DNA from: Oidiodendron maius Zn | Lineage: Eukaryota; Ascomycota; Leotiomycetes; Myxotrichaceae | Assembly: GCA_000827325.1 (NCBI GenBank) | Contig: KN832875.1 | Location: forward strand, 1,178,001 to 1,242,000 | DNA: 64,000 bases | Direction of reading: 5' to 3' | Part shown: positions 21,763 to 34,168 of the stretch, piece by piece | Layout: every line of letters starts with the position of its first letter | Position numbering within the stretch: the first letter of the stretch is position 1 | Notes under the pieces: generated by a model | Told to the model about the DNA's origin: nothing | The model's database searches: none | The model's input: only the letters and a program-made list of their open reading frames with translations | Program-made: the position numbers and the translations under genes

Positions 21763-23942
21763 ATGGCCCCCCCCGACCGTCGTTCCTCTCTTGGCATCGA
21801 CAGGAGAGCATCAACGACCATGCCGACGTCTTACACCGCCGACGACGATTACGACCTGGAGCCGGCGGGCGTGGCCGATGGATTCAGGCCAGTGAGCGTG
21901 GTCGTGAATCACGTTCGAATCCCCACGATCACGATGCCGCAGCCGCAGGATCCCTTCCAGGACCGACGTACGCCTCCTCCACGACCCTCGAGCACGTCCA
22001 AGCCCAACCGCAACTCTCTTACCCTACGACACGATGGGGCCATGGGCCCGATCGCATCGAGGACTACCTCGATCGCCGCGTTCGCGTCGGGCGCCCTCCC
22101 GACCCGGTCGTCGAGCGTCTCAACGGATGCAGCGTTCGTCAGATCAGAATCCCCTTACCGTGGCCCTACCGGCCCCTCACACCCATATCAGATGTACGCT
22201 CAAGATGCGCAGTTAACACGAACGGCGAGCATGGCAACCACCTCTACGATCCGTCCGCCCGAAAGATCGTACCAGGGACCAAATGGACCGACGCACCCGT
22301 ACGGGTTGTATCCTCAGAACACGGTCCCGGAGGCGGATGCTGCCTCGCAGCGGGCCCCGCCGGTCCAGGTTGGGTTTCCGGGTCGCAACAACGATTACCA
22401 TCGTCGCCTAGGTCCGGACGGAGAAGAGGTGGCCGATATCATCGGCCCAGATGGGCATACCGAGCAGCTCCCGCCCTACTCGCAGTATCCCGATGAGGCA
22501 TTTGCAAGGAAAACCCGGCCCGCTGTTGCAGTGATTCCTCCAGGCGCTGGCGGTATTGGTCTGGCGACCCGCAACCCCGAGTTCTCGTCCCAGGAGGACC
22601 TGAGCGCTCCCCTATCCCGTCGATCGACACGAAGCATAATGTCCGACTCCACCCATAATACCAATATCATACCCGTCGACGATTCTGAGAAGCCCGAGCT
22701 GAAGAAATGGCAGAGGATTGCACGGAAGAGGCTCTGTGGCATCGTTCCCATATGGGCTATTGTCCTCGTCCTGGTGACCCTCATTCTCTTCATCATCATA
22801 GTCGTGGGAGTGCTTGCCGCGTTATGGCACAAGCATTCGATGAATAATAAACAACACCATAACAGCAATTCGTAAGTGCATACCTCTTCCTTCAAGTGGT
22901 CTCGGCCTTTGTCAACTGACCAACCCCGAACAGCTCCAACCCCGCTTCGGCTACGATGTCGACAACCCTCGACGCATCTGCATTCAGCACTCCACCTACA
23001 GACCTCCCAATACTCCCCACAGGCACCTTCCAGCTATCACTTCCAACCCCAACCGCCCTCCCAAATTCGTGCGTAAATGCGGCGCAAAGCAATGCCTGGT
23101 CTTGCCTCTTCCCGCCGCTCACTATTCCTTATCAGATGGAAGTCTCCTTCATTGGAGGTGTCAATCCCGCAGCCGACAACGACGTTTTATTAGGCTGGGG
23201 CAATAATCCCTTAAATTCCTGGTCATATGGTGCGCAGCCTCCGGTGTTGCACCGACCCCAGCCGCTGTTTATCGCAAGAGATGTGTACGATCCGAAGAGA
23301 GGCCCAGCCTGGTTCTTCCAAGCTTTCTACGATAAGATGGTCATCGTCGAGGAAAACAAGCTATCGGCCCCAACTTCCAATTCCAAGCGTGAAGCCCACC
23401 TCCCGGAGAGAGACACATACCCCGACTTCACAGGCAACGGCGTTGCAATGCCAGGGGAAAACCCATGGTTCTGCTATTGGAACAACACTTTGTTAGAGGC
23501 TTTCCTCTACGTGAACGATACAAGTTCTGCCGGCGCGAGCATGTCCGCATCAACCTCAACAGCACCACCACCCACCACCAGCACGTATAGCTCGGGTCCT
23601 ACAAAAGTAGGAGGTCAAGGATCTTGGCCCATGATGCCACCGACGCCCACTTTCATTCCCTACTACTCAAAGGTTGTAAAGATTGAAGAGCGTCGCATCG
23701 CCTCACAGGACCTGATCATACCACCCTATTGCGTGAAGCAGCGCATCAATGGAAACGGCCAGGCCCAAACCTTCATGGACGACACGGGCCATCCCGTCAT
23801 CATCTACTTAAATGAGACCGAGCCCTTGATAGCCGAGCCGTTGGATAGACGAAGTACGGGGCTGGACGGGTCAATGACGTTCGGTCGGTCCTTGAGCGAA
23901 CGCACGCCAGCCTCCTGCGCCTGTGCATGGATAGCTGAGTGA
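21763..23942 (+). CDS. Uncharacterised single-pass membrane protein with disordered N-terminal half
   Basis: I do not recognise a named function. Exons 21763-22871 and 22934-23942 give 705 aa. Residues 1-310 are polar and disordered, with a repeated unit YxGPxGPxHPYxxYxQ at about 132-147 and 170-185 and an LPxY-type motif (LPPY, about 236). A basic stretch (KKWQRIARKRL) precedes one strong membrane helix (about 328-354). The remaining 350 residues look like a folded outer domain with paired cysteines, WFCYWN and PPYCVKQR. No signal peptide, so the likely topology is N-terminus inside, C-terminus outside or luminal. Similar proteins of unknown function occur across Pezizomycotina, as far as I recall. 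A second ATG in frame (residue 20) could also be used. Confidence 0.75.
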
Positions 23943-24460
23943 TTGATTGTTGTTGACATACACTTGGGATCGGAGTGTGGGAGTATCCATTTTCGGTGTA
24001 CATATGGGTCGAGTGGTAAAGGCGTTTTAATATTCTCGGGTACATAGGCGTACTCTGGGGCTCGCACGACGTAAGAACAAAGGGAACACGAAAAAGGGGT
24101 GGGCATATGATGGCATCTCTGTGGGATTAAGTATCGGATGGAGGAATTTATTATTTATATAGCCTTAGTATACCTCTGTAGCCATATTACTATCTACATC
24201 TCTAACTGACCATCTTTCAACCATAATTGTGGTGATCAGTGAATATAGATCTAGAAAGACACTGGCAGCACCTGCTCAGATCGAGAACGTTTTCACGCTG
24301 TTATGCATCCGTTTGGACATCCATTTGAACATAGACCCAGTCAAAAGCCCTACAAAGGTCCGGTTGCCATCTCCTTGCCGCATATAAGGCCATGAGAGGA
24401 CATATATAATTCATCTCGACTTTATCGGTCGCTCCCTCCCCTCCCCTCCCCTCTTCACCT
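23943..24460. other. Convergent intergenic region
   Basis: 518 bp between the membrane-protein and CCDC174-like stops. AT-rich 3' UTR-like sequence, ending in a pyrimidine stretch of CTCCC units near 24430-24455. No gene seen. Confidence 0.45.
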
Positions 24461-25477
24461 TCATCCTTCCGGCTTCTCCATTGTCGCAGTCAGTCCATCC
24501 AGAAAGCTGTCCGCCTGCCTCTTCGCCCTCCTCTCGCCAATCTCTCTCCTCCTCTCCTCAATCTCTTTCTTCCTCCTCTCCATCCTCTCCTCCCTCTCCC
24601 TCCTCATGCGCTCCGTCTCCCCCCTCTCGCGCTCCAACTCCCTCATCTCCTTCTCCCGGACCCCCTCGTCCTTCGAGAATGAATAGAATCCCACCCCCTT
24701 AATCCGGAACTCCTTGTCCGCCTCGTAATGCTTCTGTTCCGGCGGCGTCAGGCTGCGGTCCCGTTTCGCCGCTATCTCTTCCATCTTCGCGGCGATCGGC
24801 TCCTCTGGGCTAAACGCCGCTGTCTGCACCGTGTCGCCGTAGATCAGCTGCGTCGGCATCGACGGCCGCGCTGACATGCGATCGAGTTCCTCCTGGCCCA
24901 GAGCACGGTGGAGTTTCTTCCTCTCCATGCGCATGGCGTCGGCACGCGTGCCGGTTTTGTTTCGGCCGTATTCGTCCTCGTATTCTACCGTCTCATACCT
25001 GCTATCATCGTCGGATCCGGATTCGGAAGAGGAGGAGGAGTCGTTTTTCCCCTCGCGCAGCCGGTCAGCCCATTTCTGATCGAAGTCGATTAGGGACTCG
25101 GGCTCTTTCTCTCCGGGAACGTACTCCCCGCGCTTCATAGCACGGTACTTCTTCGTCTTCTCCGCCATCTTGCGCTTCGAGCGGTGCAGGAGGGCGTCGT
25201 CGACGGCGCCGATATCTCTCTTGTGGACCTGCTCATTGCTCTCTTCTTCATCTCGCTCTAAATCCCGAGCTGCGCGCTTCTTGGAATTCTTGTTATGCAC
25301 AGAGAAGATATCCTCTTTCGTCTTCGAGGCGCGGGGTCGTCCGCGCTGGTGGGCCGTGGGTGCGTTGGAGATGAGGCTGGAGAGCGTGGAGGTGAAGGCC
25401 AGGCTAGTGGAGGAGGAGGTCTCTTTGGGAGTGTTCTTGGGCCTGCGGATCCCGTAGAGGCCAGAGTCTGAGGACAT
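24461..25477 (-). CDS. CCDC174-like nuclear coiled-coil protein
   Basis: Homologue of human CCDC174, a nuclear protein linked to RNA processing; the fungal role is not established. Single exon, 338 aa. The start MSSDSGLYGIRRPK is preferred over an in-frame ATG 16 codons upstream. Seen: KEDIFSVHNKN, a region of KMAEKTKKYRAMKRGEYVPG, the acidic FDQKWADRLRE block, then TVEYEDEYGRNKTGTRADAMRMER, the conserved heart of the family. GVGFYSFSKDE is followed by a C-terminal helix of nearly pure Glu/Arg (about residues 280-325). The CT-rich DNA at its 3' end simply encodes that helix on the other strand. It is divergent from HOM6. Confidence 0.82.
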   Translation of the reverse strand: MSSDSGLYGIRRPKNTPKETSSSTSLAFTSTLSSLISNAPTAHQRGRPRASKTKEDIFSVHNKNSKKRAARDLERDEEESNEQVHKRDIGAVDDALLHRSKRKMAEKTKKYRAMKRGEYVPGEKEPESLIDFDQKWADRLREGKNDSSSSSESGSDDDSRYETVEYEDEYGRNKTGTRADAMRMERKKLHRALGQEELDRMSARPSMPTQLIYGDTVQTAAFSPEEPIAAKMEEIAAKRDRSLTPPEQKHYEADKEFRIKGVGFYSFSKDEGVREKEMRELERERGETERMRREREERMERRKKEIEERRREIGERRAKRQADSFLDGLTATMEKPEG

Positions 25478-25765
25478 CTCTACGGCTATTAGTGGGGTCA
25501 AAAGCGAGTTCTCGATGGAACACAAGCTAAAGCAGACTATAGACTTTCGTATGGAGCTCTGGTTGAGTTGCGGGAGGCAAGGCTGACCTCGCTTGTGGTG
25601 TCGGGTAGCCAGGGTAGGGTGTCAACCATTGACGTGCTCGCGCTGCAACACAAAAAGAAATAATAAGTCTCTTCAATTCGGCCACTGCGCTGGATTCGAA
25701 GGTATTGCTATACCATCAGATTATCTCTACTCTCTCAATCTCTTTTTGCCTTGCCAAATCTAGCT

Positions 25766-26928
25766 ATGCCTACCCCAAAGGATGTCTACATCGCCGTCAT
25801 TGGTATGATGATTCCTTCTACCCCACATCGATATCAAAGCTCATGAGATAAACAGGCGCTGGCGGGGTAGGAAAATGCTTCCTTTCACAATTGGAATTCC
25901 TCTCTAAGCGACTCGCGGCAAATTCATCATCGCCCAGGCTATCCCTGGTCCTCATCTCTCGAAGCAAGAAGATTTTATATAGCCCACAATATGCCCCTCT
26001 GCCTTTCGACAACATATCTACGAAACTTGCAGACTCCACGCAACAGCCGCTTCCCTTGACTAAGACCATTGAATTCCTGGCCGCAGCCCCCTCGAAGGTT
26101 ATCCTGGTGGATAATACCAGCTCGCAGGACATCGCAGACCAATATCCAAACGTCTTATCTCGTGGCATCAGCATCGTCACACCGAATAAGAAAGCATTCT
26201 CCGGCTCGTACCAGCTTTGGCAAGATATCTTTGCCGCCGCGGCATCCTCCGGTGCTGGAGTATACCACGAAAGCTCAGTGGGAGCTGGTCTACCCGTCAT
26301 CTCTACACTCAAGGACCTGGTAGATACAGGAGACTCTGTAACGAGGATCGAAGGCGTCTTCAGCGGAACCATGTCATTCCTCTTCAATTCCTTCGCGCCT
26401 ACCGAGGGATCTGGAGGTAAGTGGTCTGCAGAGGTTGCAAAGGCTAAGGAATTAGGGTATACAGAACCGGATCCCCGAGACGATCTGAATGGCTTGGATG
26501 TCGCAAGAAAATTGACAATTCTTGCACGGTTAGTCGGGTTGCAGGTTGAGTCGCCTACATCCTTCCCAGTCCAGAGCCTGATTCCGAAGGAACTGGAGAG
26601 CGTCGCGAGTGGAGACGAATTTCTGCAGCGTCTGCCTGAGTTTGATGCTCAGATGGAGGAAACTAAAATCTCGGCCGAGAAGGAAGGCAAGGTCGTGCGG
26701 TTTGTAGGAAGTATTGATGTGGAAAAAAATGTCGTTAAAGTTGGCTTAGAGAAGTTTGATCGTTCACACGCAATCGCCTCCCTCAAAGGCAGCGATAACA
26801 TCATCAGCTTCTACACAAAGCGATATGGAGCCAACCCTTTAATCGTTCAAGGGGCAGGGGCTGGAGGCGAAGTCACCGCCATGGGAGTCACTGGGGATCT
26901 GCTGAGAGTTCTCCAACGAATATCCTGA
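25766..26928 (+). CDS. HOM6: Homoserine dehydrogenase
   Basis: Reduces aspartate semialdehyde to homoserine with NAD(P)H, feeding threonine, methionine and isoleucine synthesis. Exons 25766-25802 and 25856-26928 give 369 aa, the fungal monofunctional length. The Rossmann motif GAGGVGKCFL spans the intron. Other marks are SVGAGLPVISTL, the SGTMSFLFN segment, and the catalytic signature PRDDLNGLDVARKLTILAR with Asp and Lys. There is no fused aspartokinase domain. Its stop is only 29 bp from the stop of the convergent small gene, so the transcripts very likely overlap. Very confident. Confidence 0.97.
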
Positions 26929-26957
26929 AGAGTTGGAACTGATGTTGTAAAACCGCG

Positions 26958-27384
26958 TTAGTCGTCAACCATTACATAGCTTTTGCTCATCTCGTCACTT
27001 GGTCCTTCGGAGCGTTGTTTGAGCTCTGCAGATTTCCCCTCTTCTGATTCCACAGCCGTAGAGCCTCCAGGAACTGTTAAATTAAAAGTCCGGGATCTGC
27101 CACTGGGTCTCTCTGTTAAGCTGGGCGCTCTGGGCCGCGGTCTGTTTCTTGCCCGGCCACCGATGTAAGGTATGTCGTATGTTGCTGCACGAAATATGTA
27201 CAAGACTACGTCGTATACGATGAACAGTAGCCAGGGGCCTATAGTCAAAGCTCCAAGTATAACCTTAGATAGCTGGTCAGAAAGGTAGTCTCTTGTTAGG
27301 AAGGTCTGAGCTACTTACAAAGATACGTATCGCCCAAGTCTCGATAAATGAGATGCTCGCTGGAAGGATAGAGAACCAAGACAT
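26958..27384 (-). CDS. Small conserved-looking membrane protein of unknown function
   Basis: Not recognised. Exons 27384-27319 and 27263-26958, joined by a 55-nt intron, give 123 aa. The first 22 residues (MSWFSILPASISFIETWAIR) are amphipathic. A strong hydrophobic helix follows (about 22-46, VILGALTIGPWLLFIVYDVV). The rest is a polar tail rich in R, P and S with an acidic end (MVDD). The intron joins the hydrophobic stretch seamlessly, which supports real coding. It is divergent from TRM8 and tail-to-tail with HOM6. Location in an internal membrane is inferred only. Confidence 0.65.
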
Positions 27385-28698
<1,314 letters not shown>

Positions 28699-28926
28699 TA
28701 CATGATACCCGGATACTGTATGTGTTTATACCGTATAATTTCAACCGCAAGTTATACGCTGCATTGTAAACTATCTCTTCCTCTGCCGGCGCACGTGCGA
28801 ATGTGGGGAACTATTTACCTACTCTGGTATACGCGAATCGCGAAGCTCCGTGCCGTTCCAAATAGCAACACCGTCTAGTCGTAGCTCTTTATCACACCAC
28901 CACCTAATCATGCCCTCGAATGACGC

Positions 28927-31900
28927 ATGCTCTTCTCTCAGAGTATGGCCTTGAGTCGCTGGCATGTGGTCCTCGCCGCTATTGTCAATTTTTTCGCTTG
29001 GGGCTACGCTGTCAGCTGGGTCCCCGCATTGCGATGGGCAGGTTATGCATTTGTGGTAGGGCTTGTCTTGCCCATCCTCGGTTTGATCGGTCTGCTACTT
29101 CTCACTTCTAGAGGAAGCCAGTATGGCGAAAGATCCAGTCTGCGACGACCGGCAGGTCCTGCGTTCCTCGCCGCATCATCGTGGGAAAATGAAACCACTG
29201 CTCTGCTGTCTCGACAAGCCTACCAGCGTAAACCACTCTACCCAGAGTCCTTCATTGTTTCCAGTGCTCTCGATGACCTCTTAGATCTTATCGAACGGGA
29301 TTTTGTCAACTCGTGGTATTCCAATATCAGCAAGAATCCCGCCTTTACCAATGAAGTCGACAAAACCATAAGGATGGCACTCACAAGTTTACGGGACAGA
29401 ATTCTGGTTCTCGATATGGCCGAGATTATAACCGCTCGATTTGTCCCAATCATGACGGCACACTTTCGAGATTTCCATGAAGCTGAAATTGCCGTCCGCG
29501 GAAAATATCTGAATCGCAGCGTCACAGAATCTGAAGAGCTGGATCTAGCAATAGCTGCAAGATATAAAGATGGAAAGTTGCACCCGGCAGCATCGCTGGC
29601 ATACTCGGACACAAAACTAGTACAGCAGGAGTACCTACGAAATCTGACGAAGGAACTGATGCCGAAGCTACTACCGGAAACGGTGCTTCGGAGCAGAGCA
29701 GTTAACGTTATTATTAGAGAGATCGCTTCCTGTGCTGTACTTTCCCCAGTCCTTCAGATCCTCTGTAATCCTGATACATGGAACCAAGCGATGGAGGCTT
29801 ATGTATGTTATTTAGGATAATTGTCTTGTTTTATGCTAATAGTCAAAGGGTCGAACAATGCTGCAGGATCGTTCCACTGTTCGGAAATTACGAGCAGCTC
29901 TCGATGAACATGCATCACCGGCCCCAAAGTTCAAGCGTGCAAAGGTTCCACGATTGTCTCCTGGCGACCACGAACGGAAATTTGAGAAGTTTATTCGAGC
30001 AATTCGACAAGTGAACAATCTTTCAGATGCTCGCCGATTTCGCAGTGAAGTTTCAAGTCAATTAAAGAGAGATTCTCTTCAAGAGGGGCAAGATCCGGTA
30101 TATCTGCGTCGTCTTGACATAGGGAAACGCATCCTTGATCAAAAAGTCAATCAACTAGCTGCGGGAATATCATCATTGGATCCACCAGCCCATAATATCG
30201 CCCCCAACAATTCTCAAGTCTCTATGCTTGAAACTGCCTCACTGATAGACTTGCTACATGACCCGTCTGCCTTATCATACTTCATGGAGTACATGGATAG
30301 ACAAAATCTTATGCCTATGGTACAATTTTGGATTGTTGTTGATGGGTTCCGCAATCCACTTGAAGATGATTTTGTAGAAGACGATGAGATACCGTCAACT
30401 TTGCCACCATGGACCGATGCAGACCGGACAGATCTTGCCCAGATTCACGAAGCATATTTGTCAAGACCTGAGCTCAACGTTCCATCGACGTCAAAGCATC
30501 TAGTACGAGATTTTCTCAAAGCAGGCAAAGATGCTACTCCCGAGCAGTATTTTCTCGCTCGGCGAGCAATTCTAAGAGCTCAATCCGCTGCTCTTGAGGT
30601 CATGCAAGATAACCATTTCCATAACTTCAAGAAGTCAGACTTATTCTACAAATGCCTCACATCTCAAGAGGCATCTAAACCTGCAGCCACCCCAACATCG
30701 CCAATTGCACCATCAAAACTTCACGACACTCACAAACCCCAATTTCCTGATCGAGCATTTTCGGCTCATGCAGTAGCGACGAAAGTAAATCCCTTGTTAC
30801 GAGCAGCGGGAAGATCGGGGCATAGAAAAGCAGACTTGCGCCGAACAGCAGTGTCATCATCAGATCTTCCTTCCGCCATTAGCCAGCCTTCAGATCAAAT
30901 GACGGCGTCTCGACGTTCTCTTGATGAAGATACTACTTCCCCTTTGTTTGACGATGATGATTTCGAGAACGAGGGCATGACTGGTTCGGTTCAAAGCCTC
31001 GACGCAGAACCCGAGGCCATAGTTCCAGATAACAATGTTGTCGAGGCAATGGAAACCGCTTTAAATAATATTATGGAAGACAAACCCAATGTGGAAGACT
31101 TACGAAAGTCCCTTTTCGGTGATGAACCACTAGACTCGCCAACCGTAGGGTCAGAGAATGACAATAACTCTCCTAGAAGCTCCGTTGATCATAAGCGGGT
31201 GGACTTGTTTGGTAGAGACATTGAAAAGGAAAAGCCGAGCATCACATCTTTAGGTCTGGTGAACACATCTTCCAGAATTGGTGTATTTACTGATGACGAT
31301 TTGTTCCCTGATGAGGAGAAATTTATATCCGACGAACATGATGACCCAGAAGAGGAAAAGGAGCCTGGAGTTGAAGAAGGGGTCCATGAGGCAGCACCTG
31401 GAGACCTTGGTCTAGCAGAAGCTATCACTGCGCTAACAACTGACATTGATCGACTTCATGCTCAGGATGCAGTTGTGGACTCTTTGACAAGAAAGGCGGA
31501 ACTCACTAACAACACGGCTGAACTTCGAATTTTACGGAAATCAAAGGCTAGCTTGCAGCGGGAAATCCGCCGTAAAGAGCTCCAACGGCAACAGTACGTT
31601 GTTCAAGAGAGTGATAACAGTCTGTACGGACGGTCCACGATTAAGATCAAATCTATCATGGTTGGAAAGGGGGAAGACGGTGGAGAATATGCTGTCTACC
31701 TCGTCGAAGTCCAGCGTAAGGCTGGAGAACAAATGCCCGCCGCTACCTGGACCATTACCCGCCGATATAGCGAATTTCATGAGCTTCACCAACGACTCCG
31801 GATGAGATACCCCTCAGTTCGGAACCTAGATTTTCCAAGACGGCGGATGGTGATGAAATTCCAGAACGACTTCCTTCATAAGAGGCGATTGGCGCTGGAA

Positions 31901-32745
31901 AAGTACCTTCGTTGTCTGCTTCTCCTGCCGGACGTCTGCCGTAGTCGAGAACTCCGCGCTTTTCTCTCTCAAAGTGCTATGAGCCCCGGAGGTGACAACA
32001 GTTCCGATGTGGATGACAAGAAAGACATCATGACTAGATTATATAATTCTGTCAGTGACGGGATGGAAGATATTTTAGGAAACATTCCGGTTCTAGACCA
32101 ACTGTCAGTTGCTGGACAAAATTTGCTCTCTGCAGCAACTAGTCAGCTTATAACCCTGCCGGCAACCATCAGCGAAGATCCCTTGACTGCAGCAGAGGCG
32201 GAGGCTGAGTTGAATGCATTCGAGGATCGTGAATTGGAGCCATTTGTAAAGCCCATCTGTGATATATTTCTCGAGGTATTTGAGCTGAACCGTGGCAATA
32301 ATTGGCTGCGTGGCCGGGCTGTGGTCGTTGTTCTACACCAGCTTCTAGGAGGCACCATAGAGCGGAAGGTACGGGATAACTTCAAACAACTCGTCCAAGA
32401 AGAGTCGATAATCAAATACGTCAATTTGCTTAAAGATGCCATGTGGCCAGGAGGGCAACTGAAGAGGGATGCAAAGCCCCGATCAGCAAGTGATAAGTCG
32501 AAAAGCCGCACCGAGGCAAGCTTAATGCTGGCTACTCTTATACCAGATCTTGCTGCAAGTGTAGTTGGAAGGGTCAACGCACAAGCTGCGAGCAGGAGGA
32601 TCTTTGCTACATTCAATAACCAACGATTAAAGTACGTACAACCGTTCCACTGTCCCTCAGCTAGGGCTAACCGGGAAGTGCACACCTTGCCTTTACCCTT
32701 TTAGATGAAGTCGTCGATGTAATATTTGGGGAGACGCGTAAATAA
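28927..32745 (+). CDS. MDM1: Sorting nexin of the Mdm1/SNX13-14-25 family (PXA-RGS-PX-Nexin_C)
   Basis: Tether at endoplasmic reticulum contacts with the vacuole/lipid droplets. Exons 28927-29802, 29849-32631 and 32679-32745 give 1241 aa. Two N-terminal hydrophobic segments (residues about 10-60) anchor the protein. A PXA domain follows (about 100-300), then an RGS-like domain (from about 415, LLHDPSALSYFMEYMDRQ), an acidic linker, a PX domain (about 880-1005) with RRYSEFHELH and PRRRMVMKF for PI3P binding, and a Nexin_C domain to the end. The last intron uses acceptor GGGAAG; it restores LNAHLAFTLLDEVVDVIFG, the expected Nexin_C end. If it is kept, the frame stays open to 32704 with an unrelated tail. 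Confidence 0.93.
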
Positions 32746-33272
32746 ATTATTATGTCTAGCATTGGCGTTAAGGGTGCTCTCAAGCTGCATTTTTGGCGTG
32801 CGGCGTGTTATCTTGGTTTTCTAGCCCGAGTGATCCTCTTTTGATGCCGATATCAAACTAGGCGTTAGGCCATATATATTATTAATCCAAACCCTATTTT
32901 AATGCAATATAGAGGTGAAAAACTATGCAGTTAAATTGCAATGTGTCTTGCGTGAAAAGAAAGTTAGATTTAGCTGGAAATAGATAATCAGATAAAGCTT
33001 GTAATACGCTTCCTCTTCAACCTTTTAGTCTACGTGCATTGGCCCTTTAATTAGCTTATTAACATTTGAAAATTGTAAGGTAATTACTCACTCATCTTGT
33101 GCGTGACTACACTGGTATACCTGAGCAATACCCATTTTTCGTGTTCACGTGCGCATGCCACTGATTTAGGTTAGGCGGCGCATTCAATGACAATATCAAT
33201 TGCGTGCAGGACATTTCTCAAACCAACGCAATCCTCCAAATTCCCAGCACAGCTTTCCAATATCCAAGTAAA
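32746..33272. other. AT-rich intergenic region MDM1 / prefoldin 5
   Basis: 527 bp, clearly AT-rich, between co-directional genes. I see no gene, repeat or RNA in it. Confidence 0.45.
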
Positions 33273-33954
33273 ATGTCTTCTCCACAGGGGCAAACTAGTA
33301 AGAGCCATGATGTACAAGAAATGCCCACCCAACACTAATGTCCGCATCATCAGTTGACCTCGCAAGTCTTTCTGCGCAACAACTAAGCCAGGTTAAGAAA
33401 CAGCTCGATGACGAGCTCGAGCACCTGACGAATTCTTTCGCACAATTACGGGCCGCCCAAGCCAAATTCCGAGAATGCCTGCGATCAATAGCTACAGGAA
33501 TAACACCAAAGGCTGCAGGTATGAGAGATTTTCCCAGCCGTGAGAGCCAGCTGTTGATAGCTAGAGTTCAGACAAGCCGATATTAGTACCGTTGACCACG
33601 TCGCTATATGTCCCCGGAACTTTGGCTGATAAGGAGAATGTCATTGTGGATGTTGGTACTGGCTTCTATGTCGAGAAGGTAACTACAGGATCCTTTTATA
33701 CCCGCGCAAACAATTAATGGTATTTGCACAGAGTACAAAGGACGCCGTAAAATTCTACGAGAATAAGATCGGCGAGCTTGGGACGAATTTGAAAGATTTG
33801 GAGAGCATAGTTCAAGGCAAATCTAATAACCTCCGAGTTGTCGAGGACGGTATGCTCCCCTGGGCCAGAGATTGAAGTTCCTTATATTGATGATCGCCTA
33901 CCTACAGTTTTGCGCCAGAAAGTCATTACCTCTAGTGCAACACAGAAAGCATGA
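33273..33954 (+). CDS. GIM5: Prefoldin subunit 5
   Basis: Alpha-type subunit of the hexameric prefoldin chaperone that hands nascent actin and tubulin to CCT. Exons 33273-33297, 33354-33518, 33572-33678, 33732-33849 and 33908-33954 give 153 aa, the usual length. Seen: [24 protein letters not shown] (first coiled-coil arm), the beta-hairpin core [14 protein letters not shown] and [11 protein letters not shown], and the second arm [15 protein letters not shown]. Four introns in 462 coding bases is dense but each is 45-60 nt and canonical. A second subunit of the same complex is encoded at 48165-48707. Very confident. Confidence 0.95.
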
Positions 33955-34168
33955 CCTCATCTGACATGCACAACGAAAATCCGGAATGAAATGCTTGCCA
34001 AGATGCAGCTCACCAAGGGGCGACGAGTTGGTGCACCTAGAGTCGCCATTGATATCACGCCGTAGATGGTCACTGATGAGCGATGATTCCTCTTTTGCCA
34101 AGTATAAAGTCCAGAGCTTTATCCATTAGTGGCCGACTAGTTTGGGGCTTATGTATAGAAACTAGCAG

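Noticed and set aside
24430-24660. Long CT-rich low-complexity repeat
   Set aside because: From 24461 on it is the complement of the Glu/Arg-rich helix of the CCDC174-like gene; only the short CTCCC stretch before it is non-coding.
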